Shown here: positions 48,578-57,177 of the stretch, piece after piece
Position numbering within the stretch: position 1 is the first letter of the stretch
Layout: each line of letters begins with the position of its first letter
Source of the DNA: Sediminimonas qiaohouensis DSM 21189
GTDB taxonomy: Bacteria; Pseudomonadota; Alphaproteobacteria; Rhodobacterales; Rhodobacteraceae
NCBI RefSeq assembly: GCF_000423645.1
Contig: NZ_AUIJ01000008.1
Coordinates: forward strand, 1-64,000
Reading direction: 5' to 3'
Length of the DNA stretch: 64,000 nucleotides
Made by a program: the position numbers and the translations under genes
The notes under the pieces: model-generated
What the model was told of the DNA's origin: nothing
The model's database searches: none
The model's input: the letters and a program-made list of their open reading frames with translations, nothing else

Positions 48578-49596
48578 AACGCCTGGTCGAAATGGCAGCC
48601 TTCTCAGCGCTTGCGATACTGGTTCATGTCGCTCTGTTTGCTCGGACCTCCGAGGAGGGCCATGACGCAGGCGGGTCCGGCGGAACGGCATTGGTCTCGC
48701 TCAAGGCGGCCGACGCGACTGTGGCCGAAATGGTCGAGACCTGGAACCGCCCGCCCCCGCAGACGCCGGTTCATCAGCCGGAGCTGCGCCCTGCGCCTGC
48801 TCTGACCGCCCCCGCCGCCCAGTTGCCACGCATGAATCTGGCAAAGGCGCCGCGGGCCGAGATGCGCATGACCGCGCTGCCGCCGGCCGAACCGGAGGCG
48901 CTCCAGCTCGACCCGCAAGCCGCCCTGCCGCGCCCTCAGACGAGCGAGCAGGACATCGCCCGTCCGAATGCTCCTGAGACCCCGATGCCCGCGCCCGATC
49001 TGCCACGGGCCGAAATGTCGCCGCCGGAAACGCACGCGCCGAAAAGGGCCGGCCCGCCCCAACAAATGACCAGGGCACCGTCGGTGGACACAGCGCCGGC
49101 GCCTCCCCAGCCGTCAGAAGTCGCCCCCACCACGTCGCTGCGCCCGCCACAGCGCCCGAACGCACCACGGCCGACAGATGTGCCCAAGACCGCGCGCAAG
49201 GCCGAGCAGACCTCGCCCGGGCGCGTCGCGCAGCGGGCCGCGGGATCCGGCGGCAGCAGCCAGGCGGGACAAAAAGGGCGCGCGGATACGGCCACGGCAT
49301 CGAAGGGCCAACAGGCCAGGGCGCAAGCCGTCTGGGGCGCCAAGGTCCGGTCCAGGATCGAACGCGCCAAGCGCTATCCCCGCGGCACGAATGCGTCCGG
49401 ACAGGTGAGCCTCGCAATCTCGATCTCGCGCACCGGGGCGTTGCTGGGCGTCAATCTCCGGCGCTCCTCGGGCAATCCGGTCCTGGACCAGGCCGCCCTT
49501 GACGCCGTGCGCCGCGCGGGTCGGTTCCCCCCGGCGCCCCGCGAATTGCCGCGCGACGCCTATACCTTCGCGCTGGCCATAGTGCTGAAGCGGTGA
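48574..49596 (+). CDS. tonB: TonB energy-transducing protein
   Basis: 340 residues. The N-terminal anchor (AAFSALAILVHVALFA) keeps a Ser and a His like the functional pair in the TonB helix. Residues ~45-240 are Pro/Ala/Gln-rich and should span the periplasm. The C-terminal TonB domain runs from ~255: WGAKVRSRIERAKRYPRGTN, then GVNLRRSSGNPVLDQAALDA and RFPPAPRELP. It completes a dedicated energising unit for the receptor at 39642. Confidence 0.94.
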   Translation: MKRLVEMAAFSALAILVHVALFARTSEEGHDAGGSGGTALVSLKAADATVAEMVETWNRPPPQTPVHQPELRPAPALTAPAAQLPRMNLAKAPRAEMRMTALPPAEPEALQLDPQAALPRPQTSEQDIARPNAPETPMPAPDLPRAEMSPPETHAPKRAGPPQQMTRAPSVDTAPAPPQPSEVAPTTSLRPPQRPNAPRPTDVPKTARKAEQTSPGRVAQRAAGSGGSSQAGQKGRADTATASKGQQARAQAVWGAKVRSRIERAKRYPRGTNASGQVSLAISISRTGALLGVNLRRSSGNPVLDQAALDAVRRAGRFPPAPRELPRDAYTFALAIVLKR

Positions 49597-49938
49597 GAGA
49601 GCTGCCAAAGCGGCGGCAGCAGTGCCGACTGTCTCGGCCAGCCGCTTGGTGACCGTCGCAAGAATGAGTGGGTGACTGTCGCATGAAAGCTGGCATTAGA
49701 ATTGCGGGACTTTGCGCTGAAAGTCCGCTTCTGTAGCTATCATCAGTAAGCTCGCATCCGCAGCAAAAGACCGCTAACCGCCCTTCGTAGTCCTGGGCGG
49801 CCATATGCGCTTCTGTTCGGTTGGTAGTTGGCGCGACGATCCAGGGAGCGCACACAGTCGAGAATGGTCCACACCGTCCCTGGCCCTCGACAAGCCATCA
49901 ATCCTGACATGTAGGGAAAGTCTGTTGCTCCGCCGTTG
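49597..49938. other. Non-coding or decayed region after tonB
   Basis: 342 bases with no supported gene. It has a short hairpin after tonB (CTGCC/GGCAG at about 49601-49618), and GTGACCGTCGCA and GTGACTGTCGCA recur 23 bases apart near 49651-49685. It probably contains the junction where the riboswitch-controlled gene was lost. Confidence 0.5.
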
Positions 49939-50058
49939 AAGCTCGCTGCCGCAGTTCTGCAGAGCCAGGGGATATTCCGTGGAATGGGCAAACGCCAATG
50001 GCACCGCGGCGCAACTCAACAGCGCGGCCATAAGGGTGGTTTTGCAGGTCAAGATCAA
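49939..50058 (-). pseudogene. N-terminal remnant of a metal/corrinoid ABC binding protein
   Basis: About 40 codons from TTG 50058, with GGAGAG just upstream: a signal peptide (MAALLSCAAVPLAFAHS) and YPLALQNCGSEL. The latter matches the start of mature iron/cobalamin-type binding proteins (YPLTxENCG). After this point the sequence no longer resembles such proteins in any frame and soon meets stops. This suggests a deletion or replacement. It lies behind the cobalamin riboswitch, where a corrinoid uptake gene is expected. Confidence 0.5.
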
Positions 50059-50070
50059 AGCTCTCCGGAC

Positions 50071-50175
50071 CTAGTCAATCCGGGCATTCGGGCTGGCAGG
50101 CGGCGTGAATGGGCCGGACGTCAGCCCGCGGCGGCCCGCGCTAAGCGGTCCCGTTACGGGGTGTGGCATGGTCAT
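50071..50175 (-). CDS. Possible 34-residue leader peptide after the riboswitch
   Basis: ATG 50175 is 6-7 bases after GGGGGAAGGA. The product begins MTMPHPVTGPLSAGRRGLTS and ends SPNARID. Its stop is 12 bases before the remnant gene's start, so it could couple translation. No known family is recognised. It may be a true leader, or a by-product of gene loss. Confidence 0.35.
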   Translation of the reverse strand: MTMPHPVTGPLSAGRRGLTSGPFTPPASPNARID

Positions 50176-50189
50176 CGGCAGTCCTTCCC

Positions 50190-50207
50190 CCGGGCAACCC
50201 CGCCCGG
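50190..50207 (-). promoter_or_regulatory. Hairpin overlapping ribosome site below the riboswitch
   Basis: CCGGGC and GCCCGG with a 6-base loop, directly 5' of and overlapping by two bases the GGGGGAAGGA ribosome-binding site. It lies 8 bases after the riboswitch. It is a plausible expression platform acting on translation or termination. Confidence 0.5.
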
Positions 50208-50214
50208 TGCTACG

Positions 50215-50405
50215 GTTGTCATGCCGGCAGGTCTCCTGACTTGCGGGTCATCGCTTGGCCGGGTCTTCCCGTCGCGCTCTGGCGCAACAGTGACTTTGTC
50301 CGGCGTCGCTATCCGCTTACAGTTGCGGGGGCAGTCACGGTCTCGGTGCTTGATGGCTACGCCTCACCGTGTTCCCTTTTCATCTCCTCTCGGAGAACCG
50401 ACATG
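50215..50405 (-). ncRNA. Cobalamin riboswitch
   Basis: Read on the minus strand it has the conserved blocks in order: GGTTCTCC and AAAGGGAA with GGTGAGGC, the B12 box TGCCCCCGCAACTGTAAGC (50332-50314), GTCACTG, CGGGAAGACCCGG, and the closing GTCAGGAGACCTGCCGGC (50240-50223). These are the hallmarks of the AdoCbl-type riboswitch, which shuts down corrinoid uptake or synthesis genes when B12 is plentiful. Its downstream gene is only a fragment, so it now appears to control nothing useful. Confidence 0.93.
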
Positions 50406-50660
50406 CTGCAAACAGCATGGGCCCGCGGCGGCCGTCAAGGCGTGAAACTCGCTGGAGCCGGCAAGGGCGGCTTTGCTCTTAGCCGCGCGGCGGGAACATT
50501 GGGGCCAACCCGTGTGTGTCAGGCTGGCGTGGTAGTCTTTACTTTGCTCTCCTGACGAACTCGCATTGTCCTCTTGGTTGGCTCTTGTGGCGTAGCCCCT
50601 CATCCGACCCGATCCTGACATGCGGTTGTCAGTACCAGCGATTGTCGCTACTGGTGGAAC
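50406..50660. other. Divergent promoter region of riboswitch and zinT
   Basis: No gene seen. On the minus strand TTGACG (50438-50433) is a possible -35 for the riboswitch transcript. A perfect small hairpin, CATGCTG-CAAA-CAGCATG, lies at 50402-50419. The zinT side ends in the Zur-like operator. Confidence 0.45.
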
Positions 50661-50678
50661 GTTATGACATAACATAAC
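50661..50678. promoter_or_regulatory. Zur-type operator of zinT operon
   Basis: GTTATG-A-CATAAC is a perfect inverted repeat, extended by a further ATAAC. This matches the GTTATN(n)ATAAC style of Zur boxes in alphaproteobacteria. It lies 43-60 bases before the zinT ATG, and the operon content (ZinT, COG0523, DUF1826) is that of zinc starvation. Confidence 0.75.
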
Positions 50679-50720
50679 GAATCGCAGGAAAACCGAACCT
50701 TAGGACCACAGGAGACACTC

Positions 50721-51404
50721 ATGCAGAAGGCATTCGCCAAGCACGTCACCATGCTCGCCGCCGGCGCACTGATCGCCCTCTCCGCGCAGGCCTTTGCGGA
50801 AAGTGGCAGCGACGGTGCGACGGACCACGATCACGACCACTCGAAAGAGCACGCCCACGAGCACAGCGACGATGATATCTACAACGGCTACTTCGACGAC
50901 GACCAGATCAAGGCCCGCGATCTCTCGGACTGGGCCGGCGACTGGCAGTCGGTCTTCCCGCTGCTGCAGGACGGCACACTCGACCCGGTCATGGCGCACA
51001 AGGCCGCGCATGGCGACAAGATCGCGGCCGAATACACCGCCTATTACCAGACCGGCTACGCGACCAAGGTCGAGCGTATCCTCATCGAGGGCGACAGCGT
51101 CACCTTCTTCGAGGACGGGACACCTCTACAGGGCCACTATGCCGACGACGGGCATGAGGTGCTGACCTACGAGGCCGGCAACCGCGGCGTCCGCTACATC
51201 TTCGAGAAGACCGGCGGTGACGCCGAGGCGCCCGACTACATCCAGTTCAGCGACCACGCGATCGCCCCCACCGACGCCGGGCACTTCCACCTCTACTGGG
51301 GCGACGACCGAGCGGCGCTGCTCAAGGAAGTGACCAACTGGCCGACCTACTATCCCGCCGACCTCGGCGGCGAAGAGGTGGCCGAAGAGATGATGGCCCA
51401 CTGA
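50721..51404 (+). CDS. zinT: Periplasmic zinc-binding protein ZinT
   Basis: 227 residues. The signal peptide is [20 protein letters not shown]... ending near AFA. A His/Asp-rich linker ([20 protein letters not shown]) comes next, then the ZinT lipocalin-like domain: [35 protein letters not shown] and [20 protein letters not shown] with the metal-site His residues. ZinT helps zinc recruitment in the periplasm under shortage. The Zur-type site upstream agrees. Confidence 0.94.
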   Translation: MQKAFAKHVTMLAAGALIALSAQAFAESGSDGATDHDHDHSKEHAHEHSDDDIYNGYFDDDQIKARDLSDWAGDWQSVFPLLQDGTLDPVMAHKAAHGDKIAAEYTAYYQTGYATKVERILIEGDSVTFFEDGTPLQGHYADDGHEVLTYEAGNRGVRYIFEKTGGDAEAPDYIQFSDHAIAPTDAGHFHLYWGDDRAALLKEVTNWPTYYPADLGGEEVAEEMMAH

Positions 51405-51472
51405 GCCCATACCCTCGGGCGGCCCCGCGGGGCCGCCTTCGCGCTGAGACGGCCATCACCGAAGGAACCGAC

Positions 51473-52691
51473 ATGCCCCCCAGTGACACCCGCCTTCCCG
51501 TCACCGTCCTCTCGGGCTTCCTGGGCGCCGGAAAGACCACGCTTCTGAACCAGGTGCTCAACAATCGCGAAGGCCGTCGCGTTGCGGTCATCGTCAACGA
51601 CATGTCCGAGGTGAACATCGACGCCGACCTCGTCCGCGACGGCGGCGCCGATCTGAGCCAGACCGAGGAAAAGCTGGTCGAGATGACGAACGGCTGCATC
51701 TGCTGCACCCTGCGCGACGACCTTCTGCAGGAGGTCCGCCGCCTCGCCGCCGAGGGGCGGTTCGACTACCTGCTGATCGAATCCACCGGCGTCTCCGACC
51801 CCCTGCCCGTCGCGGCCACGTTCGAGTTCCGGAACGAGGGCGGCGAGAGCCTGTCGGACGTCGCGCGGCTCGACACCATGGTCACGGTCGTGGACACGGT
51901 GAACCTGCTCAAGGACTACGCCAGCCACGATTTCCTCAAGGACCGTGGCGAGGAGATGGGCGGGGCCGACGATCGCACCTTGGTCGACCTGCTCGTCGAC
52001 CAGATCGAATTCGCCGACATCGTGATCCTCAACAAGGTCAGCGACGCGGACGCGGAAAAACTCGACGCTGCGCGCAAGATCGTCAGGGTCCTCAATCCCG
52101 ACGCGCAGATCCTCGAGACCGATTACGGCCGCGTCCCGCAGTCGCGGATCTTTGACACGGGCCTCTTCGATTTCGAGGCGCTCATGGCCACCCCCTCTGG
52201 GCGAAAGAGCTCTATGGCTTCGCCGACCACGTGCCCGAGACCGAGGAATACGGCGTCTCGTCCTTCGTCTACCGGGCACGGCGGCCGTTCCACCCGCAAA
52301 AGCTACACGATGTCCTGAACGGCCCGCTGCCGGGCGTCCTGCGCGCCAAGGGGCATTTCTGGGTTGCGACGCGGCCTGACTGGTTGGCGGAATTCTCGCT
52401 CGCCGGTGCGCTCAGCAGCATCCGTCCGCTGGGAATGTGGTGGCCACCGTGCCGCCCGAGCGCCGGCCGGATCACCCGCAGGCCGTGGCCTACATCGAAC
52501 GGCATTGGCAAGCCCCCTTCGGCGACCGGCGGCAGGAACTGGTCTTCATCGGCGCAGGTATGGACAAGGCCGCGATAACGGCCGCGCTGGATGCAGCCCT
52601 GCTGGAGGGCGCCGAGGACTTCACGCCCGACGCTTGGACAGGCCTCGACGATCCCTTTCCCGCGTGGCGGCGCGCGCCGGAGATGGCGTGA
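51473..52691 (+). pseudogene. COG0523 (CobW/ZigA-type) zinc GTPase with two frameshifts
   Basis: A metal-chaperone GTPase of about 405 residues if repaired. Walker A is [18 protein letters not shown] and the CxCC metal motif is [16 protein letters not shown]. The frame breaks at 52191-52195, a run of five C where six would restore [16 protein letters not shown]. It breaks again near 52440, where one extra G would restore MWWATVPPERRPDH. Both are single-base losses next to short homopolymers, so sequencing error and true decay are both possible. ATG 51473 follows GAAGGAACC. The C-terminal CobW_C domain is otherwise intact. It overlaps the next gene by TGATG. Confidence 0.88.
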
Positions 52692-53305
52692 TGGGGGCGG
52701 CTATGCAGCAGACGGCTGCAACCTTCCTCAGCGATAACGTACCGGAGGTGCTTGAGCGCATCCACGCCCGGGGCTGCGCTGCCGCGATCTGGGAACGGCA
52801 CGTGAGTGCGGCGGCGCAAGGCTGGCTCGACCGCCTGCAGCCCGGGCAGCTTCCTGCCCTGCGCACCGAGATTCCGGTGCATGCGGTCCGCGACGCCGTT
52901 GAGGCCGCCTGCACGCGGGTCGAGTTGCCTGGCGGCGCCGACCGCGGCTGGCTCTGCCCGGATATTCAGTCTCTCGCGATGCGGTTCGCCGAGGTGATGG
53001 GCGCGCGCCGGGTGGCGCTGCGGCTCGACGTTGTGCGCGACGATGCCTGCCGGAAGTTTCACCTCGACAACGTACCGGCTCGGCTTCTCTGCACCTATCG
53101 CGGAGCGGGCACCGAGTACGGCAAGGCGTGCAACGATGGCGAGCCCGAACAGATCAACCGGATGAAGTCCGGATGGGTCGGACTCTTTCGGGGTGCGGCG
53201 TGGTTCGGGGATGCCCCCTGCGGGCTGACCCACCGCTCTCGGCCTATCGCCGGACGCGGTGAAACACGTCTACTGCTGGTCATCGACGCGGTCGAGCCCG
53301 GCTGA
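52691..53305 (+). CDS. DUF1826 domain protein
   Basis: A 204-residue protein of the DUF1826 family. Marks are WLCPDIQSLAMRFAEVMGAR, ALRLDVVRDDACRKFHLDNV with Cys and His, LLCTYRGAGTEYGKACNDGE and LFRGAAWFGDAPCGLTHRSR. Members are found in Zur-linked operons next to COG0523 GTPases (family knowledge), so a zinc-shortage role is likely. The chemistry is unknown. It is coupled to the genes on both sides by overlaps. Confidence 0.85.
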   Translation: MGAAMQQTAATFLSDNVPEVLERIHARGCAAAIWERHVSAAAQGWLDRLQPGQLPALRTEIPVHAVRDAVEAACTRVELPGGADRGWLCPDIQSLAMRFAEVMGARRVALRLDVVRDDACRKFHLDNVPARLLCTYRGAGTEYGKACNDGEPEQINRMKSGWVGLFRGAAWFGDAPCGLTHRSRPIAGRGETRLLLVIDAVEPG

Positions 53306-53589
53306 TGGCGCGGATCACGCGGCGCGGGAACGCACGCAGCAGCCTGCGTCGCCGAACCCGTATCGGCGATCCGATGGCGGCCTATGACAGGCTTCCTCCG
53401 GAGCTCCGCGCCTGGCTGGCCGAGGCGGCGCTCCCTTGGTTTCCCCGTTCGGCGCGGCGCGCTTGGCAGCGCGCGCTGCAAGACTACGGCGGGGACACCA
53501 AGGCGGCCCGCGAGAGGCTCAGCAGGATCGAGCGGGCGATGTTGGAAAGAGATGCGTCTAAGGTCTGGGGTATGCGCTCTGCGCTTTGA
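53305..53589 (+). CDS. DUF6525 family small protein
   Basis: A 94-residue basic protein. The core RLPPELRAWLAEAALPWFPR SARRAW (read with no gap, residues ~29-53) matches a short Rhodobacteraceae family of unknown role (DUF6525). Its start overlaps the DUF1826 stop, so it is the last gene of the zinT operon. Many Arg and Trp residues suggest nucleic-acid or membrane contact, but there is no direct evidence. Confidence 0.7.
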   Translation: MARITRRGNARSSLRRRTRIGDPMAAYDRLPPELRAWLAEAALPWFPRSARRAWQRALQDYGGDTKAARERLSRIERAMLERDASKVWGMRSAL

Positions 53590-53824
53590 CACGAGCCCGC
53601 CAAGCGCGCGTGGTGCATTCGGTACGGGCTCCGCCTTACGATGACGCGCAAGGAGAAGAGCGCGGCCTCGAAACGGCTGCAGCTTGCGCATCAACCGCGT
53701 CTTCTTGAGCCTTGCGGCCATTCGCGCAACCTGCAGCGAATGACGGCTCTCCGCCCTTCCCTCTCAAGCAGCCCCTATGTGGAGGTGTCCGCACCTGAAG
53801 TGGCCCGATGCCGCCCCGCCGGGA

Positions 53825-56365
53825 TCAGGCGGCGGCGGGTTCGGCCTTGGCCGTCGCCTCGCCTTGGCCCTCGGGGTGGGCGGGGCTGTGGCCCTCGTCC
53901 ATCACCGGGCGCAGGCGACGCAGGCGCAGCGCGTTGCTCAGCACGAAGATCGACGAAAGCGCCATCGCCCCCGCGGCCAGGATCGGCGACAGAAGCAGCC
54001 CGAAGGCGGGATAGAGCAAGCCCGCCGCGACCGGGATCAGCGCGGTGTTGTAGCCGAATGCCCAGAACAGGTTCTGCCGAATGTTGCGCATGGTGTGGCG
54101 CGAGACATGGAACGCGTTGACCACGCCGCGCAGGTCGCCCGACATCAGCACCACGTCGGCGGATTCGATCGCAACATCGGTGCCGGTTCCGATGGCGATG
54201 CCGACATCGGCCCGTGCCAGCGCGGGGGCGTCGTTGATCCCGTCGCCAACAAAGGCCACCCGGCGCCCGCCCTTGGCGAGATCATCGAGCGCCGACACCT
54301 TGCCATCGGGCAGCACCCCGGCGATGACGTGGTCGATGCCGGTCTCGGCGGCGATGGCACGGGCGGTTTCGGGCTTGTCACCGGTAATCATAGCCACCGA
54401 CAGCCCCAGATCGTGCAGCGCGGCGATCGCGGCGCCGCTGGCGGGCTTGAGCGGGTCGGCCACGGCGACGAGGGCCGCTGCCTGCCCGTCGATCGCGGCG
54501 AAAAGCACGGTGCGGCCGCGTTCGGCCAGCGCCTTTTCGCGATCCTGAAGCGCGGAGATGTCGATGCCTTCGCGCGTCATCAGGCGGTCGGCGCCGACGA
54601 GGACATCGTGCCCGTCCACGTTTGCGCGCACGCCGTAGCCAGTGATTGCAGCGAAATCGGTCACGTTCGGGCGCGGGCCGGTGGCATCCTCGGCCTCGGC
54701 GGCGCGGGTGATGGCCTGTGCGATGGGGTGCTCGGACTGCGCCTCGAGCGCGGCTATGAGGGACAGGACACGGGGGCGGTCAAGGGGGCTGTATTCCGTC
54801 AGTATCATGTCGGTCAACTCGGGGCGCCCGCGCGTCAGCGTGCCGGTCTTGTCGAGCGCGACCACGTCGACCGAGCCGAGCCCCTGCAGCGCGTCGCCCT
54901 TGCGAAACAGCACGCCCATTTCGGCCGCCCGCCCGGTGCCGACCATGATCGACGTGGGCGTGGCCAGCCCCATGGCGCAAGGGCACGCGATGATCAGCAC
55001 CGACACGCCAGCAACCAACGCCATGGTCAGCGCCGGGGCCGGCCCGATCAGCAGCCACACCAGCACCGTCAGCACGGCAACCGTCATCACGGCGGGCACG
55101 AACCACAGCGTGACGCGATCCACCAGCCCCTGAATGGGGAGTTTGGCGCCCTGCGCCTGTTCGACCATGCGGATGATTTGCGACAGGGTGGTATCGGCGC
55201 CCACGCGGGTGGCGCGGAAGCGCAGGCTGCCGGCGCCGTTGACGGTGCCGCCGGTGATCGGATCGCCGGGGGATTTGAGGACCGGCACCGGTTCGCCGGT
55301 GATCATGCTTTCGTCGACATGGGCGCTGCCCTGGGTCACTTCGCCATCGGTCGCGATCCGCTCGCCGGGGCGAACCAGCAGCAGATCGCCGGTCTGGATC
55401 TCGTCGATGGGGACCTCGTGCGGAGTATCATTGCGCAGCACGGTGGCGGTGCGGGGCGTCAGGCCTACAAGCGCGCGGATGGCGGCGCCGGTGCGGCCCT
55501 TGGCGCGTGCCTCAAGCGCGCGGCCCAGCAGGATCAGCACGACGATCACGGCGGCGGCCTCGAAATACACGGCGCGGGATTGCTCGGGCAGCAACGCGGG
55601 CGCGAAGGTGGCCACGACGGAATAGAGATACGCCGCCGAGGTGCCGACAGCGACAAGGCTGTTCATGTCGGGCGCGCCGCGCAGAAGCGCCGGAAAGCCC
55701 TTGGTGTAGAACATCCGCCCCGGCCCGATCAGCACCAGCGTGGTCAACACGAACTGGATCAGCCAACTGGTCTGATGGCCGATGGTGCTGCCGATCAGTT
55801 CGTGCATGCCGGGGATCAGGTGCGCGCCCATTTCCAGCGCGAACACCGGCAGCGCCAGCACAGCGGCCAGCGTCATGTGGCGGGCCATCTCGCGCGCTTC
55901 GGTCTGTTTGCGGTCGGTGGTGTCTTGCGCGGCGGCGGTGTCTTCGGTGGCTTCGGCCGGGTAGCCCGCGTCGGTGGCCGCGCGGATCAGGTCGTCCACG
56001 GTGACCGCGCCCTCAACATAGTCCACGGTCGCGGTTTCCGAGGCCAGGTTGACGTTAACCGACAGCACGCCGGGCACCGCGGCAAGCGCGCGGTCCACCC
56101 GCCCCATGCAGGACGCGCAGGACATCGACGCGACGCTCAGGCGCACGCGTCCGCGGCGCGCGGGGTATCCGGCTTCGTCCAGGGTGGCGGCGACACTGGC
56201 GATATCGGCGGGGGCGCCGAGGCTCAGTTGCACGGTTTCCGAGGCTAGGTTGACCGAGACATCGCTAACGCCATCGACGGCGTTGAGGGCGCGCTCAACG
56301 CGGCCCACGCAAGAGGCGCAAGACATCCCTTCGACCGAGAGGCGGAGTTGTGTCGTATCGGGCAT
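53825..56365 (-). CDS. copA: Copper-translocating P-type ATPase
   Basis: An 846-residue P1B-type ATPase that exports Cu(I). Two N-terminal HMA domains carry GMSCASCVGRVE (~13-24) and SMSCASCMGRVD (~82-93). The transmembrane metal motif is IIACPCAMGLATP, the phosphorylation motif DKTGTLTRGRPE and the hinge GDGINDAPALARAD. The C-terminus is short and His/Ala-rich. The start at ATG 56365 gives the normal first HMA domain; the open frame upstream is not conserved. A CueR-type operator lies upstream. Confidence 0.94.
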   Translation of the reverse strand: MPDTTQLRLSVEGMSCASCVGRVERALNAVDGVSDVSVNLASETVQLSLGAPADIASVAATLDEAGYPARRGRVRLSVASMSCASCMGRVDRALAAVPGVLSVNVNLASETATVDYVEGAVTVDDLIRAATDAGYPAEATEDTAAAQDTTDRKQTEAREMARHMTLAAVLALPVFALEMGAHLIPGMHELIGSTIGHQTSWLIQFVLTTLVLIGPGRMFYTKGFPALLRGAPDMNSLVAVGTSAAYLYSVVATFAPALLPEQSRAVYFEAAAVIVVLILLGRALEARAKGRTGAAIRALVGLTPRTATVLRNDTPHEVPIDEIQTGDLLLVRPGERIATDGEVTQGSAHVDESMITGEPVPVLKSPGDPITGGTVNGAGSLRFRATRVGADTTLSQIIRMVEQAQGAKLPIQGLVDRVTLWFVPAVMTVAVLTVLVWLLIGPAPALTMALVAGVSVLIIACPCAMGLATPTSIMVGTGRAAEMGVLFRKGDALQGLGSVDVVALDKTGTLTRGRPELTDMILTEYSPLDRPRVLSLIAALEAQSEHPIAQAITRAAEAEDATGPRPNVTDFAAITGYGVRANVDGHDVLVGADRLMTREGIDISALQDREKALAERGRTVLFAAIDGQAAALVAVADPLKPASGAAIAALHDLGLSVAMITGDKPETARAIAAETGIDHVIAGVLPDGKVSALDDLAKGGRRVAFVGDGINDAPALARADVGIAIGTGTDVAIESADVVLMSGDLRGVVNAFHVSRHTMRNIRQNLFWAFGYNTALIPVAAGLLYPAFGLLLSPILAAGAMALSSIFVLSNALRLRRLRPVMDEGHSPAHPEGQGEATAKAEPAAA

Positions 56366-56430
56366 GGGTATTCCCCCGTTCGTTGCGATGTGGCGGCGCG
56401 GCCCGGATGGGATCGCCGGCGTTTGCAGAA

Positions 56431-56461
56431 CAGGTGGGGCTTCCCCTAGCTGGAAGGTCAA
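56431..56461 (-). promoter_or_regulatory. CueR-type operator/promoter of copA
   Basis: On the minus strand TTGACC (56461-56456) is followed by the MerR-family palindrome ACCTTCC-N7-GGAAGC. The 19-base spacer to the -10 position (CACCTG) is the long spacer used by CueR and other MerR regulators. It lies ~65-95 bases before the copA start. No cueR gene is in the window. Confidence 0.65.
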
Positions 56462-56526
56462 GGGGCGTTCGTGAATTTTCCGCCAATTTGTCGCGGGCCG
56501 GGTGATTGCAATTCGATGTGGATATG

Positions 56527-56545
56527 TTAGTGAGCAATCACTTAC
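56527..56545. promoter_or_regulatory. Operator-like inverted repeat before tetR
   Basis: TTAGTGA-GCAA-TCACTTA is an inverted repeat with arms AGTGA/TCACT. It lies 15-33 bases before the TetR-type start, so the regulator may repress its own operon. The style is that of TetR operators with TNAGTGA arms. Confidence 0.55.
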
Positions 56546-56559
56546 AACGCGAGTCCGCC

Positions 56560-57177
56560 ATGTCACGCACCCGCAAGCCAGCCGAGATTCGGCGCGCCGA
56601 AATTACCAGCGCGGTCCTGGAGCTACTGAACACGCAGTCGCCGGGTGGCCTGAGCACGGCGGCAATCGCGGCGCATGTCGGGGTCAGTCATTCGGCGCTG
56701 TTTCGGCATTTCGCCACCAAGGATGCGCTATGGGCCGGGGTCATGGACGAGATCGAGGCCCGCGCGCGCGCCGCGTGGGACGCGGCCGAGGCGCAAGGCG
56801 GACCGCCCGCGGCGCAGTTGCGCGCGCTACTCAGGGCGCAGGCGGGCCTGATCGCGCGGACCCCGGCGATACCGAACCTGATCTTCAGCCCCGGACACCT
56901 GGCCGCCGAGACGGTGACGCGACCCATTCACACGCGGATCATGGCCGGGTTTCACGCCCGGATCGAGGCGCTGATCACGCGGGCGATGCGGGATGGCACG
57001 CTCTGCGATGATGTGGCGCCGGGGGATGCGACGCTGTTGCTGATGGGGCTGCTGCAGGGGTTGGCCCTACGGTGGACCCTGTCGAAGCGCGGCTTCGATC
57101 TGGAAGCCGAGGCCGCCCGCCTGATAGAGTTGCAATTGCGCCTGATGCGGGCGCCTGACAGTGGAGAGATGCCATGA
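56560..57177 (+). CDS. TetR-family transcriptional regulator
   Basis: 205 residues. The N-terminal helix-turn-helix includes EITSAVLELLNTQSPGGLST and HVGVSHSALFRHFATKDALW. The C-terminal ligand domain has no named family. ATG 56560 is chosen; the frame is open to 56506, but that stretch contains the operator. It overlaps the efflux adaptor gene by 4 bases and is divergent from copA, so it probably controls the RND operon in which it lies. Confidence 0.92.
   Translation: MSRTRKPAEIRRAEITSAVLELLNTQSPGGLSTAAIAAHVGVSHSALFRHFATKDALWAGVMDEIEARARAAWDAAEAQGGPPAAQLRALLRAQAGLIARTPAIPNLIFSPGHLAAETVTRPIHTRIMAGFHARIEALITRAMRDGTLCDDVAPGDATLLLMGLLQGLALRWTLSKRGFDLEAEAARLIELQLRLMRAPDSGEMP

Noticed and set aside
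53777-56248. An 823-codon frame antisense to copA
   Set aside because: The minus-strand gene has every P-type ATPase motif; the antisense product is repetitive His/Gly/Arg-rich sequence.
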